A stretch of DNA of 64,000 nt from Prorocentrum cordatum (Eukaryota; Sar; Dinophyceae; Prorocentrales; Prorocentraceae), in contig CAUYUJ010008591.1 in assembly GCA_963575745.1 (NCBI GenBank), positions 405,788 to 469,787 on the forward strand, in the 5' to 3' direction. The notes below the pieces were generated by a model. It did no database searches and was not told the origin of the DNA. It saw nothing but the letters and a program-made list of their open reading frames with translations. Shown piece by piece: positions 22,432 through 32,389 of this stretch (positions are counted from its first letter, which is position 1; every line of letters starts with the position of its first letter). Position numbers and translations under genes: made by a program.

Positions 22432-22580
22432 AAACTTTCGGAGCTCCACGCGGATGTCTTGGATCTGCGCTGGGGCCCCCTGGCGCGCCTCCGGCGCCGC
22501 CCCTGGCGCGCTCCGCGCGCCAAGGGAGGGGGGTCCAGCGCAGATCCAAGAAATCCGCGCGGAGCTCTCCGAAACTTTGT
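22432..22580. repeat. Family E palindromic element, copy 2
   Basis: About 149 bp, almost a complete inverted repeat. The left arm AACTTTCGGAGCTCCACGCG and right arm CGCGCGGAGCTCTCCGAAAC extend inward through GATCTGCGCTGG to a GC-rich loop. It lies downstream of the ERD2-like gene. Confidence 0.8.
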
Positions 22581-22676
22581 GTTTCTGCCGTTTCTTCTTC
22601 GAGTGGTGATGCTCTGATCCCTCGGTCCCCTGGGGAAGCCCGAACCTTCCCACCACCGCCGAGATCGGGCCCAGAC

Positions 22677-22843
22677 ATCCGGCCGCCCCATTTTTGTTCC
22701 GATGCGTGGGCCCCAGAGGCCTGGACCACTTCCCCGAGGCCGGTTTTTCGTCCTGACCTTCGTTGACGGTCCCGAGGCCCAGCGAGGGCCCCCGGAGGCC
22801 GAAAACAGCCAAGATCCCGCCGCTCCAACTTGGAGCGTCGGAT
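22677..22843. repeat. Family C TIR element, copy beside the ERD2-like gene
   Basis: 167 bp from ATCCGGCCGCCCCAT to CTTGGAGCGTCGGAT with all internal blocks. It ends about 120 bp from the stop of the minus-strand ERD2-like gene. Confidence 0.75.
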
Positions 22844-22966
22844 CTCTGGGGGAGGATCATCCTCCCTCGGGTGGAGGCACACCGCCGACGATCAGTGGTG
22901 GTGCCACCCTCCACGCCTCCGAGGCCCTCCGCTCAGTGCTCCCCGGTGCCGCCGAGCGCATCCACG

Positions 22967-24115
22967 CTAGTGGAGCGTCACCTCCGCGGAGGTGGCCCTC
23001 TCGAAGGGAATGCCCGCCTCCTGCGCGCACCTCCTCGGGAGGCCGGGCCGGTGGTACTCCACCCCGATGCCCTGGGGGCCCAGGCCGGCCACGTCGGAGC
23101 ACAGCTCGATCTCGCTGGTGCCGCTGCCCCTGCCGAACTTCTCGGGCGGGGGCGCCAGGCTGTCGTGGCCCAGGCTCGGCACCACGTCTCCGAACTGCAC
23201 GATGTTCACCGCCGCCTCCTCGGCTTCCCGGATGGTGTCGTCCACCTGGATGCACACGTGCGAGAGGGTGGAGCGCCTGGCAACCTTGAAGAGCAGGTAG
23301 TCGCAGAAGAAGACGATGCCCAGTATCCCCGAGAAGAAGCTGCTCATGTCGAGGTAGTAAGGCATGACCAGGTAGTGGTAAGCCCAGCTGAGCCCAAATA
23401 TCATACGGTATCCACCCATCGCGAGGACATACGCGGTCACGACAGGGCTCGTGTTGTCCTCGTCGCGGTAACAGTAGATGTACTGTGGCAGCATGGTGAC
23501 GGCCTCGAGGTTCGTGGAAAATATCCAGAGGATCTCGACAAGGAGCCCTCGATCGTCTACCGAATATACGCCCAGCACAACTGTCATAACACATGTAGGG
23601 ATCAGTATCACGGCCAACGGTAATGTATCCTTCGTGTCGTCCCTGGAGCCGAGAACCCACATGAGAACCACGATCTTCAGCGTGGCAGTCCAGAGGAGCA
23701 CCTTGTAGAGGATGATGAATATGGACTGCTCGCAGAACAGGATGTTGGAGAATCGCGTGGTGTATGCCAGCAGGAAAAGCAAGTGCGTCTTGAAAGAGAC
23801 TCCCTCGGTACCGCTCTCTCGCAAGATCACCGCGAGGCACAGCAAGAGCGCCAGGAGGTGGGTGAAATCTCCAACCAGTTGAAACGCGTCCCAGGAGTAG
23901 TACCGCACCGAGACGTGCCTCTCGGTGCAGATGGGCTCGAAGTAGCCGCCCTCCTGCGCCTTCGTCACCGCCTGCGAGATCTTGTCCCCGGCCTGCGTCG
24001 CGGCGTTCTTCACGTGCGTGGCCAGCGATGACCTCGAAGACCGGTTCGCGATGCCCTGCACCGCGCTCTGGATCGCCCGCGACGCGGCCGAGGCGTTCCC
24101 CTGGGCGCCCTGCAT
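22967..24115 (-). CDS. ER lumen protein-retaining receptor (ERD2/KDEL receptor) family protein
   Basis: Intronless, 382 codons from the ATG at 24115; the frame is open further upstream without another ATG. A soluble N-terminal part of about 75 residues (AASRAIQSAVQGIANRSS, THVKNAATQAGDKI) precedes a seven-helix ERD2 core: FQLVGDFTHLLALL, LLFLLAYTTRFSN, ILWIFSTNLEAVTMLPQ, GGYRMIFGLSWAYHY and GIVFFCDYLL. A hydrophilic tail of about 95 residues follows. Canonical receptors are about 212 residues, so both extensions are extra. In canonical family members this protein returns escaped ER proteins from Golgi to ER. Against the human receptor, the Arg of helix 1 is Gln here (FQL), Asp after TTRY is Asn (RFSN), and the helix-6 region has Phe, Ser and His at positions usually Tyr, Asn and Arg. 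Ligand preference may therefore differ, as proposed for the longer ERD2-related proteins of plants. Family is sure; cargo is not. Confidence 0.92.
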   Translation of the reverse strand: MQGAQGNASAASRAIQSAVQGIANRSSRSSLATHVKNAATQAGDKISQAVTKAQEGGYFEPICTERHVSVRYYSWDAFQLVGDFTHLLALLLCLAVILRESGTEGVSFKTHLLFLLAYTTRFSNILFCEQSIFIILYKVLLWTATLKIVVLMWVLGSRDDTKDTLPLAVILIPTCVMTVVLGVYSVDDRGLLVEILWIFSTNLEAVTMLPQYIYCYRDEDNTSPVVTAYVLAMGGYRMIFGLSWAYHYLVMPYYLDMSSFFSGILGIVFFCDYLLFKVARRSTLSHVCIQVDDTIREAEEAAVNIVQFGDVVPSLGHDSLAPPPEKFGRGSGTSEIELCSDVAGLGPQGIGVEYHRPGLPRRCAQEAGIPFERATSAEVTLH

Positions 24116-24839
24116 CCCGGGCCCGCGCGCTCGGCGGCGCCGCTCGCCGCCTGCGGCCGCGAGCGCCCTGCGGGCCGCCTCGCCGTGCGGGGCGCGCCCC
24201 GCCGCCCCCCCGCCCCGCGCTCGGGCGGCCTGGGCGAACGAGCCGGGGCGGTCGCGGAGGGAAGGGGCCGGCGCAGGCCGCACGCGCTGCCCGCGGAGAG
24301 GGAAGGGGCGGGCGCGGGAGGACGCCGAGGAGAGGGGGGGCTCTTAGCCTCCCCCCGCTCCCACCTCGGCGCCCCCGCCTGGCATCGCCCCTGCTCTGCT
24401 CGGCAGCGAGGGCTCCTTCTCCTCCCCCCCGCGTCCCCAGACAGCCGCCGATCTGACTGTTTCCATCCGCGGTTCTTTTCGGCACCGCCTGATCCCAGGG
24501 CTTCGCCCTCTCCCGGCCGCCGTGAGGCCGCCCCGCCGTCTTTCGCCCTTTCTCTGCTAATTCAAGCTGTGCGCGGCCCGCTTAGCTTCTATCGGAAGAG
24601 GTTCGCTCTCGCCCCGCAGATCAAAAATTCCATCCGCGGCCCCACAGGTCCCGACCCGTTCTCCCCCGGGGGGGGGGGCTTTTTCGCCCCAGGTCCATGT
24701 CTGAGGGCCCCCGGGCCCGGCACAGTCGGGCCCAGGCCAGCCCCGGGGCCCGTGGAGGCCCCCGAGAGCCCGAGCACTGCCAACTCCCCCCTGCAGGACC
24801 CGCTCCCCCCATTTGAGCAGGGGCCGACCGTCCCGGCAT
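24116..24839. other. Upstream region of the ERD2-like gene
   Basis: Very GC-rich sequence that must hold the 5' untranslated region. I see neither a TATA box nor a spliced-leader sequence. A G9 run occurs near 24668-24678. Confidence 0.4.
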
Positions 24840-25015
24840 TCCTATAGTCATACCACGAAATGCTCTTAGAACCCAAAAATGTTCTAAGAACAAAAACAAT
24901 GTTCTTAGAACATAAGCCCGATGTGTTAAAACAAGACAGTCACAGCCAGAAATGCTCTAAGAACATTTCGTGCAGACCACAATAGGTTCTTAGAACATTG
25001 TTTGGTGGCACTATA
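24840..25015. repeat. Cluster of GTTCTTAGAAC palindromes
   Basis: AT-richer island. The words TTCTAAGAAC / GTTCTTAGAAC / CTCTTAGAAC occur six times in 150 bp, in both orientations. The block is bounded by CACGAAATGCTCTTAGAAC and the inverse GTTCT(A)AGAGCATTTCGTG-like sequence, suggesting an inverted-repeat element with internal duplicates. Confidence 0.65.
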
Positions 25016-26335
25016 AGCGAGCCGGGACGCTTCGCCACTGCTTGACCCATGGCGAACACAGCCCGGAGAGGGACAGAATCCGACAGGCACAAACCAGGCG
25101 GGTGCCAGAGTGGGGCGCGACCTGAACGGGAGGTGAAGAAAGGGGCCCCAAAGGGGCCCGTTAGGCGGCACCTTTCGGGCCCCTGCGGGCTCCAAAAGGG
25201 TGCCCCAAACGGTCCCTTCAGGGCCCGTTTCTTCATCCCCCACGTGGGCCACCCCCCATTTCCACCCGCCCGAACTGCTCGGGGATCTCCGGGGTCTGGT
25301 GGCTCTGGAGGATGCGTCGGGCGCTGCGGCCGTCCAAGACCGCTCCGAGACGCTCAGAGGGCGTTCCGGGAACGCTCCGGGAGAGCGTCTCCCCGTCCTC
25401 GACACCCCCGATCCTCGAAACCTCGATCCTCGAAACATCGAACCTCGATCCTCGCTCCTCGCTCCTCGAAACTTCGCTGATCGAAACCTCGGACCTCGAA
25501 ACCTCGAGCCACGCTCGGAGTGCGTTCCGGGAACGCTCTGGGAGAGCGCCCCCCCGTCCTCGACCCCCCCGATCCCCGATGTCCCCTCCCATCCCGTCGG
25601 CCTTCGATACTCGGACCAGGACAAGCCAGGACCAGAACAGCATCGGACCAGGACAAACCAGGACCGGGGGCTAGGAGTGGGACAGCATCGGACCAACAAC
25701 CCAGGGGTGGGACAACACAGGAGCTAGGAGCGGGACAACAGAGGAGCCAGGAGTGGGACAAACCAGGACAGCATCGGACCGGGACAAACTCGGACTAGGA
25801 GTGGGACAACATCGAACCAGGACAAACCAGGGATCTGCGAGCGGTGGTGGCTCTGGAGAGGATGTGTCCTGCGCCGCGGCCATGCGAGGCCGCACCAGAA
25901 CGCTCGAGTGCGTTCTAGGATGCTGTGGAAGAGCGCCTCCCTTGCCCAGGCCCTCATCCTCGAAACCTCGGTCCTCGAAACCTCGAAACCTCGAACCTCG
26001 AAACCTCGAACATCGATCCTCGAACGTCGATCCTCGAAACCTCGCAACCTCGAACCTCGCTGCTCGATGCTCGATACTCTGCCCTCGAGCCTCGAGCCTC
26101 GATCCTCGATCCTCGATCCTGGAAGCCTCCATCCTCGAAGAAGAAGTGGGTCGCCGCGCTGGGCTCCGCACTCGGGCCGTGCTTCGTTGCTGCTTCGCTG
26201 CGATGCCCCCTCCCGTCCCTGCGGCCCCCCTGCCGGAGCGCCGGGGGCGCCGCCAGGCGGGTCCGGCGCCGATCGAAGCACTCCGCGCGCAGCGCCGAAA
26301 GTTGGTGCCCATAAGCAAGCACAAACTTGCGGCGC

Positions 26336-26336
<1 letters not shown>
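25016..26336. repeat. Minisatellite block: CTCGAAAC and CAGGACAA arrays
   Basis: Two arrays of CTCGAAAC/CTCGATC words (about 25395-25510 and 25950-26135) flank an array of CATCGGACCAGGACAAACCAG-like words (25605-25830). Before each CTCGAAAC array lies a copy of a dispersed block (GGCTCTGGAGGATG..., near 25285 and 25845; also 12085). So the whole 25.27-26.13 segment is a diverged tandem duplication. No gene recognised. Confidence 0.6.
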
Positions 26337-26379
<43 letters not shown>

Positions 26380-26412
26380 CCGCTTTCAAAGGGATTTGAA
26401 AGCGGCGTATAT
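26337..26412. repeat. (TA)n tract followed by a perfect hairpin
   Basis: About 18 TA repeats (26337-26374), then GCCGCTTTCAAA, a 4-base loop and TTTGAAAGCGGC. The stem is 12 bp and may extend through the flanking TAT/ATA. Cruciform-prone. Confidence 0.8.
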
Positions 26413-27065
26413 GCCGATTGCCAATCCCTGTCCAACAAAAAAGGGCACGAGAGGGTAGACAAGCGCGTTCCACGACTCGCAAACAGTAGCTGCTCGCAAA
26501 CGGCCTGGATCCACTGCGCCGGGGCAAACGAGCTCCACTGCACCGAGGAGCAGTTGCTTGTGCGCCGCCTGCGAGTAGGAACTCTGCGAGTGATTATTGG
26601 AACGCGCTCGGTGAGAGGGGGCACGCTGCCCCCCTCCCCCGATCTCCGGCGTCCCCTCCCATCCTTGCGGCGCCCCGTCTCGATGCTCGCCCACCGGCTG
26701 CCGGCGGCAGGAGCGCACACAGGGCGGAGAGGTGGGCAGGCATGGGATCCTGCCCGTCCGCCCCCGCCTCCCCTTTGCTCCTCTCTGCCTCGTCCGTTTC
26801 CTCCTCCTCCTCCTCCTCCTCCTCCTCCTTCTCCTGCCGCCCCCCCTCTGCCTACAAAATTCTGCCCTCGGCCCTCCTCGAGGATCGAGGAGGATTTCGA
26901 GCGTTTCCAGACGGTGATTGGAAGTTTTCGGTCCTTTTCGGATCTCTGGGGACCTCCAGGGACCTCTGGGGGTCAGGATCAGGAGCTCCTCCTCCTCCTC
27001 CTCCTCCTCCTCCTCCTCCTCCTCCTCCTCGTCCCTTCTTCACAGAGGACGAAACACTGCATCAA
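26413..27065. other. Spacer with CCT microsatellites
   Basis: CCT runs at 26797-26832 and 26985-27035. No recognised protein in between. Confidence 0.4.
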
Positions 27066-27215
27066 CATAAACTGTTGGAACTCCGCGCGGATCTCTTAGA
27101 TCTGCGCTGGGGCCTCCCGGCGGCGCCTCCGACGCCGGCCCTGGCGCGCTCCGCGCGCCATGGAGGGGGTGTAGCGCCGATCCAAGATATCCGCGCGGAG
27201 CTCCAAAGGTTTATG
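27066..27215. repeat. Family E palindromic element, copy 3
   Basis: 150 bp with inverted ends CATAAACTGTTGGAACTCCG and CGGAGCTCCAAAGGTTTATG, then the shared GATC-CGCGC arms. Best-defined ends of the family. Confidence 0.8.
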
Positions 27216-28845
27216 TTTATGCCATGTTTGGTTCTTCGACTTCATCCTCTTCGTTATCCTCATCCGCCTCAGGTCGCTGATCGCTTCTGAAACGGAAGCA
27301 GGACCCTTCTCCATCTACTCATGCCCTCCCTCCTGCACCTCGACCCCCCATCCCGCTTCCTTGTGCATACCTCCTGCCTGTCGCGCCACCAGAGGTGTCT
27401 GTAGGCTGGACCAGGCGTTTGCCCTCAGACTTCCTCGTACTATCCCAGAGCTTAGAAGCTTCCGACTCGTACACAGAAGGAGGGCGGGTAATCTTCAAAG
27501 TGTTGTTCTCGCCTTGACGTGACACACGCACTCACTTTAACGGCTTTCACCACATGCACGCATGGATGGCCAGTCGTCGTCAAACTATGGCTCCGCCTTA
27601 GTGCCGCGCACAATCGTCTCAACCGCCTCCAACAGTTCGACGGATCGAGGCCGGCACGTTTTCAAAATGGAGCTCTCGCCCAGGCATTCCTCACCACGTA
27701 ATACCACAACTGGGGAATTGTGCAACACCACTTGCACGGGTGGGGACGGCTCATTTTCGCAGTGGGATGATTGCCCGAATCTCCGCTCGATTTGATGCCC
27801 ACAAAGATAAACATGCTTGACAATCTACGCGGATGCCAGGAGGTTCCTTGTCAAATCAGGGCTGTCACTTTTGGACGCACCTTGTCGCATTCCTTCTTGC
27901 TCGAAGGCCGGATGCGGTACTCTTCAGAGCGTAGCTCTCGCCATAATGGCGTACCCATGGGGCGCTCGCAGCGCGTCTTTCAAGGGGACCGCTTCTCCCG
28001 ATGAGGAAGGATGCTTGTGATAACGAATGAGGAGGGAAGCAGGAACGAGAGGGTCTCTTGCAACATCCTTTGCACACCTTGGACTTACTCTGGTCCTCCT
28101 CCTCCTCCTCCTCCTTCTCCTCCTCGTCCTCCTCCTCCTCCTCCTCCTCCCCCTCCAAATCAAACACCCTCCTCCTCCAACTCCTCCTCATCCTCTTCCG
28201 CTTCCCCCCTCTGCCATCCTCATCCTCCTACTCATCCTCTTGCGCTTCCCTCCTTCACCGTTTTCGTCCTCCACCTCCTCATCCACCTCCTCATCCTCTT
28301 CCTCCTCATCCGTCCAGCTCCCGGTCCCAAGCTCCGTTCTCTTCCGTCCCGCATCTCCCGCACGTTCCTCTTCCTCTTCGGCAAGGGTGGGTGAAAGATC
28401 GCGCGCCTCCAATGCTTGGCACCTGCAGGGATCGCAAATCGCTTGTCCACGGGGCCCTGGCCTTGACGCGCAGAGGGGGCACACGGGGAGGGACGGGGGA
28501 ACGGGATAAAGGGAAGTGCATGATTATGTCGGGCAGGGATGGAGAGGAGAGGAAAGGAGACGGGCTGAGGGAGAAGGTTAGGGGGGGGGGGGGGGGCGCT
28601 TTTGAGGGGGTAGGGATCCGAAGACGGGGCAAGCCTCGACCCTCCAGGACGCCCGTATGGACTCACCTGAGTCCACTCCCCCCTGCCCCGCCCCTGCGCC
28701 CCCTGTGTATGGGATGCGAGGGGGAGGCCGGGAGGGGGGGTGTCCGAAGACGGGGCAAGCCTCGACCTTCCAGGACGCCCGTATGGGCTCACCTAGGTCC
28801 ACTTCCCCTGCCCTGCCCGGGCGATCTCCCCTTCGATCTCCCTGG
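27216..28845. other. Spacer with CTC microsatellites and a direct repeat
   Basis: 27216-28080 has no recognised gene. 28096-28320 is CTC/CCT-rich. A pair of about 75-bp direct repeats (GAAGACGGGGCAAGCCTCGACC ... GGACGCCCGTATGG) lies at about 28618-28690 and 28748-28800. A G14 run sits at about 28581-28595. Confidence 0.45.
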
Positions 28846-28974
28846 CCATCGCTCGGACGTCCATCATTCCCCGTGCGGCTGTTCGGTCTCGTGAGTGTGT
28901 CTGTCCTTCCCCGCAGGATGCTCCAGGATGCTCCTCCGCCGACAGGAAAACGCGCACGTCCGAGCGATGCCAAG
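28846..28974. mobile_element. Family A MITE-like element with intact target duplication
   Basis: 129 bp from CCATCGCTCGGACGT to ACGTCCGAGCGATGCCAAG. A perfect 9-bp direct repeat, TCTCCCTGG, flanks it (28837-28845 and 28975-28983). This is the clearest sign that family A moves as a DNA element. Confidence 0.9.
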
Positions 28975-28983
28975 TCTCCCTGG

Positions 28984-30150
28984 CGGGCACCTCTGCTCCG
29001 CGTCCTCCGCGCGGCGGTGTGCCTCCCTGTCCCCGTCGTCCCGGTGTCTGTACAGGTCCTCGCGGCAGCGGGGGAAGACGCCTGCTCCCTGCTGGTCGAC
29101 GTCTTCCTCCCCCTCCTCATCCTCGTCCTCCTCGTCCTCCTCCTCCTCGTCCTCCTCCTCGTCCTCCTCCTCGTCCTCCTCCTCGTCCTCCTCCTCCTTC
29201 TCCTCCTCCCCCAGTAGTCTAGGCCAATTCCCAAGGGCTGATTTTCGTCAAGAGTCGTTTCTTCAAAGTCCCGAGGCCTGGCGAGGGCCCCTGGAGGCCG
29301 AAGACGGCCAAAGAACCCCCGCCCCAATTTTTTGGGGGGAGCGTCGGATCGCTGGGAACTGCTGCTCCTCCTCTTCCTCCTCCTCCATCTCATCTTCCTT
29401 GCTCCGCCTCCGCCTCCGCCTCAGCCTCCTCCTCGTCCTCCTGCTCCTCCTCCTCCTCCTCATCCTCCTGCACCCGCTGATCTCACTACTTCTCCGGCTC
29501 GTCCCTCCGTCTCCTCCTCGTCCTCCTCGTCCTCCTCGTCGCCCTCGTCCTCCTCGTCCTTTTTGTTCTCCTCCTCCTTCTCCTCCTCCTCCTCCTCCTC
29601 CTGCCGCGGTCCTCGGCCTGCTGCTTGGCCTGCAGCGCCCGCTGCTCCCGCTGCCTCGCGGTCTCGACGTCACCCCTGGCCTGCGCCGTGCAGAAGGCAT
29701 ACGGGCTTTCTTTTGACTGCACTTGGCTCGTTGCAAGTAGCTTGAGCTGGGTGGCCGAGGTCGGCCAGGCGGCAGACAGAGCCCGCCTAGCGGGCACAGC
29801 AAAGGTTCTCCGCTCCTGGTCCGTCCGCAGGCAAAAGCGATTCTTCGCCATTGGACCTGCATGATGGGCGGGGGAGGTATAGGCACCGAGGGGGAGGGAG
29901 AGGGAATGATAAGAAGAGAAGGGATCGGTGCCGTGCGAGAAACACTGAGCGCGCCATCTAGGCGTTGCCCTATGCGGGCAGCGCTGAAAGACCGAGAGCA
30001 GCAGAGCTGGCCTCAGGGACGGCCACCTGGGAGCATGGCTTAGCCATGGAAATGAGCGGGATGAGTAGGAAGAGGGCCAAAATGGCCCTGCCGCGCTGTA
30101 TGGCGGCCGTGGCGGAGCGGACCATGAGGGAGAGGCCGGCGTTGCCGCCA
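28984..30150. other. CTC microsatellites, a family C copy and a possible exon
   Basis: CTC/CGTCCTC arrays at 29105-29215 and 29350-29605; a family C copy at 29220-29352. On the minus strand, 29695-29610, after the acceptor-like CTTCTGCACGGCGCAG, a frame reads GDVETARQREQRALQAKQQAED, a strong coiled-coil. This may be an exon, but no partner exon is placed. Confidence 0.35.
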
Positions 30151-31405
30151 AGAGTCTAGGAAGCCCCATCGGTAACGCACGTGACCGGAAAAGGGGGCAG
30201 GTGAGAGAGCGCCTGTGCTGTGCTGGGCGTCTTGGAGTAAACGTGGTAAGAGGGGAGGGAAGAACAAAAGGGAGGAAGAGGGATGATCTTGTCCAGCCAA
30301 GCAGCGCTAGGGCGCGATAGCTGTCAGTAGAGGTACCCCCCTCTGACGGCCAGCATTAGCCGATAATTGCTCGGCAGGTGGGATGTACTGAGGCGGCATC
30401 TTTGCTTGCCGCAATAGCCAGGAGACTAGGAAGCCCCATCGGTTACGCATGTGACCGGAAGGGGGGCAGGTGAGAGAGCGCCTGTGCTGTGCTTGGCGTC
30501 TTGGTGTAAACGTGGTAAGAGGGGAGGGGAGAAAATATGGGAGGGAGAGGGATTATCTTGCCAAGCCAAGCAACACTAGGGCGCGGTAGCTGTCCGTAGA
30601 GGTACGCACCTCTGATGGGCAGCGTTAGCCGAGAGTTACTCGGCGGGTGGGATGTGCTGCGGCGGCAACTTTGCTTGCCGCAGTATCGACTCAGCCGAGG
30701 CGAGTCTGCGAATTGCGCTGTGAGCATTGCTCTGGCCGCTCTGCTGGTAGCGAGGCTGCTCAAAAGTGTCGCTTTGGCCTGGCCGCACTGCTGCGGCAAG
30801 AATGTGTGAAACTAGAGACTGGTGCTGGCTACAGCTCTTGCAGCTGGCCCGCCCTCTGGATGGGGCTGAGGAAAAGATCTGAAGGGCCCGCTGCGACGAG
30901 ACTATAGGACAGCTCGGCCGACCTTAGATTGGAGCAGCATAGCTCCTCGCTGGTGAATTACGGTACGTGTGGCTGGCTAGGGCTATCTAGGTGGTGGGCT
31001 GCCGATATAAGCAGAGACTAGGGTATTAGGCTAGCCCATAACCTATGAAGACTCAGCCGTGGCGAGTCTGCGAATTGAGCTGTGAGCATTAGCTGTCCGC
31101 TCTTCTGGTAGCGGGGCAAACTAAAAGTGTCGCGTTGGCTGCACTAGTGCGGCAGAAAGATGTGAAGCTGGAGACTGGTGCTGACTACGACTTTGCAGCG
31201 GGCCTTTGGCATGTGGCTAAATGAAAGAATAGCTGGGCCCACTGCGACGGGATTGCAGGTCGGCTCAGCCGATCTTAAATTGGAGCAACACGGCTCTCCA
31301 GCTGTAAACATTTGGCTCGTGTGGCTGGCTGGGGCTGTCTAGGTGGTGGGCTGCCGTGGTGAACCGAGACTAGAGTATTAGGCTAGCCCACCACCTATTA
31401 TTTGC
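30151..31405 (-). repeat. Tandemly duplicated 3' region of the retroelement
   Basis: Two adjacent tandem pairs. A 270-bp unit starts AGGAAGCCCCATCGG at 30159 and 30429. A 362-bp unit starts GACTCAGCC at 30688 and 31050 and shares AGTCTGCGAATTG, GAGACTGGTGCTG and CTAGGTGGTGGGCTGCCG. Copies differ by scattered substitutions and small indels. No long frame. The position directly after the last ORF of the element suggests its 3' untranslated region, but no tail or target duplication was identified. Confidence 0.6.
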
Positions 31406-31467
31406 GCCAAGGTCGCCCTTGTCGACCTTGGGTGGCGCCGGCTGGGAGGTAGCACACTAGGGCCCGC

Positions 31468-31857
31468 TCATGCACCGCGCGGCTGCCGCGCGGCCGCCGC
31501 CGCCGCCGCTCGCGCCCGGGCCTCCAGCAGCATTGACTCGACCTCTGAGATGGTCGCCAGGCCTGGAGCCTCTATCCATTCCCAGCCCCAAGTTTCGACG
31601 ACCTGGCCGTTGATGACGTCGAGGGACTTGAGCTTCCACACGAACGGGTAGAGCATGCCGTTTGGCATCTTCCATTCGCCAGGGTACGTAGCTGGCCACC
31701 ATTTCTTGAACTCCCTGTTGGCGGCAATGTACTGGGAGCCCTGCCATGCCGAGCCCGAGTACGTGTCGCCTGATAGGCCGACGAACTCGGCCGCGGCCTC
31801 CTGCGGGGGCGTGGTCCCCTCAGCCGCCGCCGAAGCGCGCCCGACCGCAGGAACCAT
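31468..31857 (-). CDS. Retroelement downstream ORF 7 (129 aa), unrecognised
   Basis: ATG at 31857. The product contains EFVGLSGDTYSGSAWQG, EFKKWWPATYPGEWKMPNG, PFVWKLKSLDVINGQVVET and an alanine-rich end. This tryptophan-rich, protein-like composition favours a real product. It overlaps the 3' half of ORF 6 in another frame; possibly ORF 6 and ORF 7 were one frame. Function unknown. Confidence 0.45.
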   Translation of the reverse strand: MVPAVGRASAAAEGTTPPQEAAAEFVGLSGDTYSGSAWQGSQYIAANREFKKWWPATYPGEWKMPNGMLYPFVWKLKSLDVINGQVVETWGWEWIEAPGLATISEVESMLLEARARAAAAAAARQPRGA

Positions 31858-32378
31858 GGCTGCGCTGCGCGCTCTGAGAGGAGGGGGAGTGCGGAAGGAG
31901 CGAAAAGAAGTAGCCCATAAGCCAACGGCCATATATGAGTGAAACCTAGCTGGCCTATGCGTGCGCCTGGGCGAGGAGGACCCTCCTGATGGGCCGACTG
32001 ATGCATGCTTGGCCCGGTGCTGAGTCGATAGGGATGAGGATGGTTCCGCTGCGCATGTTGACCCGCAGCGAAAGGCCGGTGCGAAAAGGTATGCCCGTGC
32101 CGAATAAAATGGACCGCGCATCGGTCTCCTGAAGAATGGGGAGGTGAAAAAAAGCGTGGTCTCTCCACTGAAGATGGCAGCCGGGTTTCCTGCCCGTGGA
32201 ATTGCTCCATTAGGAGTCCTACATTGATGGGCAGCGGAGACCAGAGCGGAATGTGACCTGCCGTGATCACTACCAGCCACTGTACGACTGTAGGCTGCGG
32301 TGGCACGGCCTCAGTGGGTGCGCAGCGGACGTCGCCGTGCTCGAACTGCGGCAGGTGCTGCGCATCTGGGGTCGGCAT
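31572..32378 (-). CDS. Retroelement downstream ORF 6, unrecognised
   Basis: ATG at 32378, 11 bases after the TAG of ORF 5. The first half (PTPDAQHLPQFEHGDVRC, VVQWLVVITAGHIPLWSPLP) looks protein-like. The second half, where ORF 7 overlaps, is arginine/serine-rich shadow sequence. The true end is therefore uncertain, and a frameshift into ORF 7 is possible. No family recognised. Confidence 0.35.
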   Translation of the reverse strand: MPTPDAQHLPQFEHGDVRCAPTEAVPPQPTVVQWLVVITAGHIPLWSPLPINVGLLMEQFHGQETRLPSSVERPRFFSPPHSSGDRCAVHFIRHGHTFSHRPFAAGQHAQRNHPHPYRLSTGPSMHQSAHQEGPPRPGARIGQLGFTHIWPLAYGLLLFAPSALPLLSERAAQPWFLRSGALRRRLRGPRPRRRPRPSSSAYQATRTRARHGRAPSTLPPTGSSRNGGQLRTLANGRCQTACSTRSCGSSSPSTSSTARSSKLGAGNG

Positions 32379-32389
32379 GGCCTGAGGGG

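Noticed and set aside
25395-26135. Tandem CTCGAAAC arrays as protein repeats
   Set aside because: Several frames are open on both strands and the unit length varies without respect to codon phase.
31572-31857. Second half of retroelement ORF 6 as genuine protein
   Set aside because: In this stretch the overlapping ORF 7 frame has the protein-like composition, while ORF 6 reads as arginine/serine shadow sequence.
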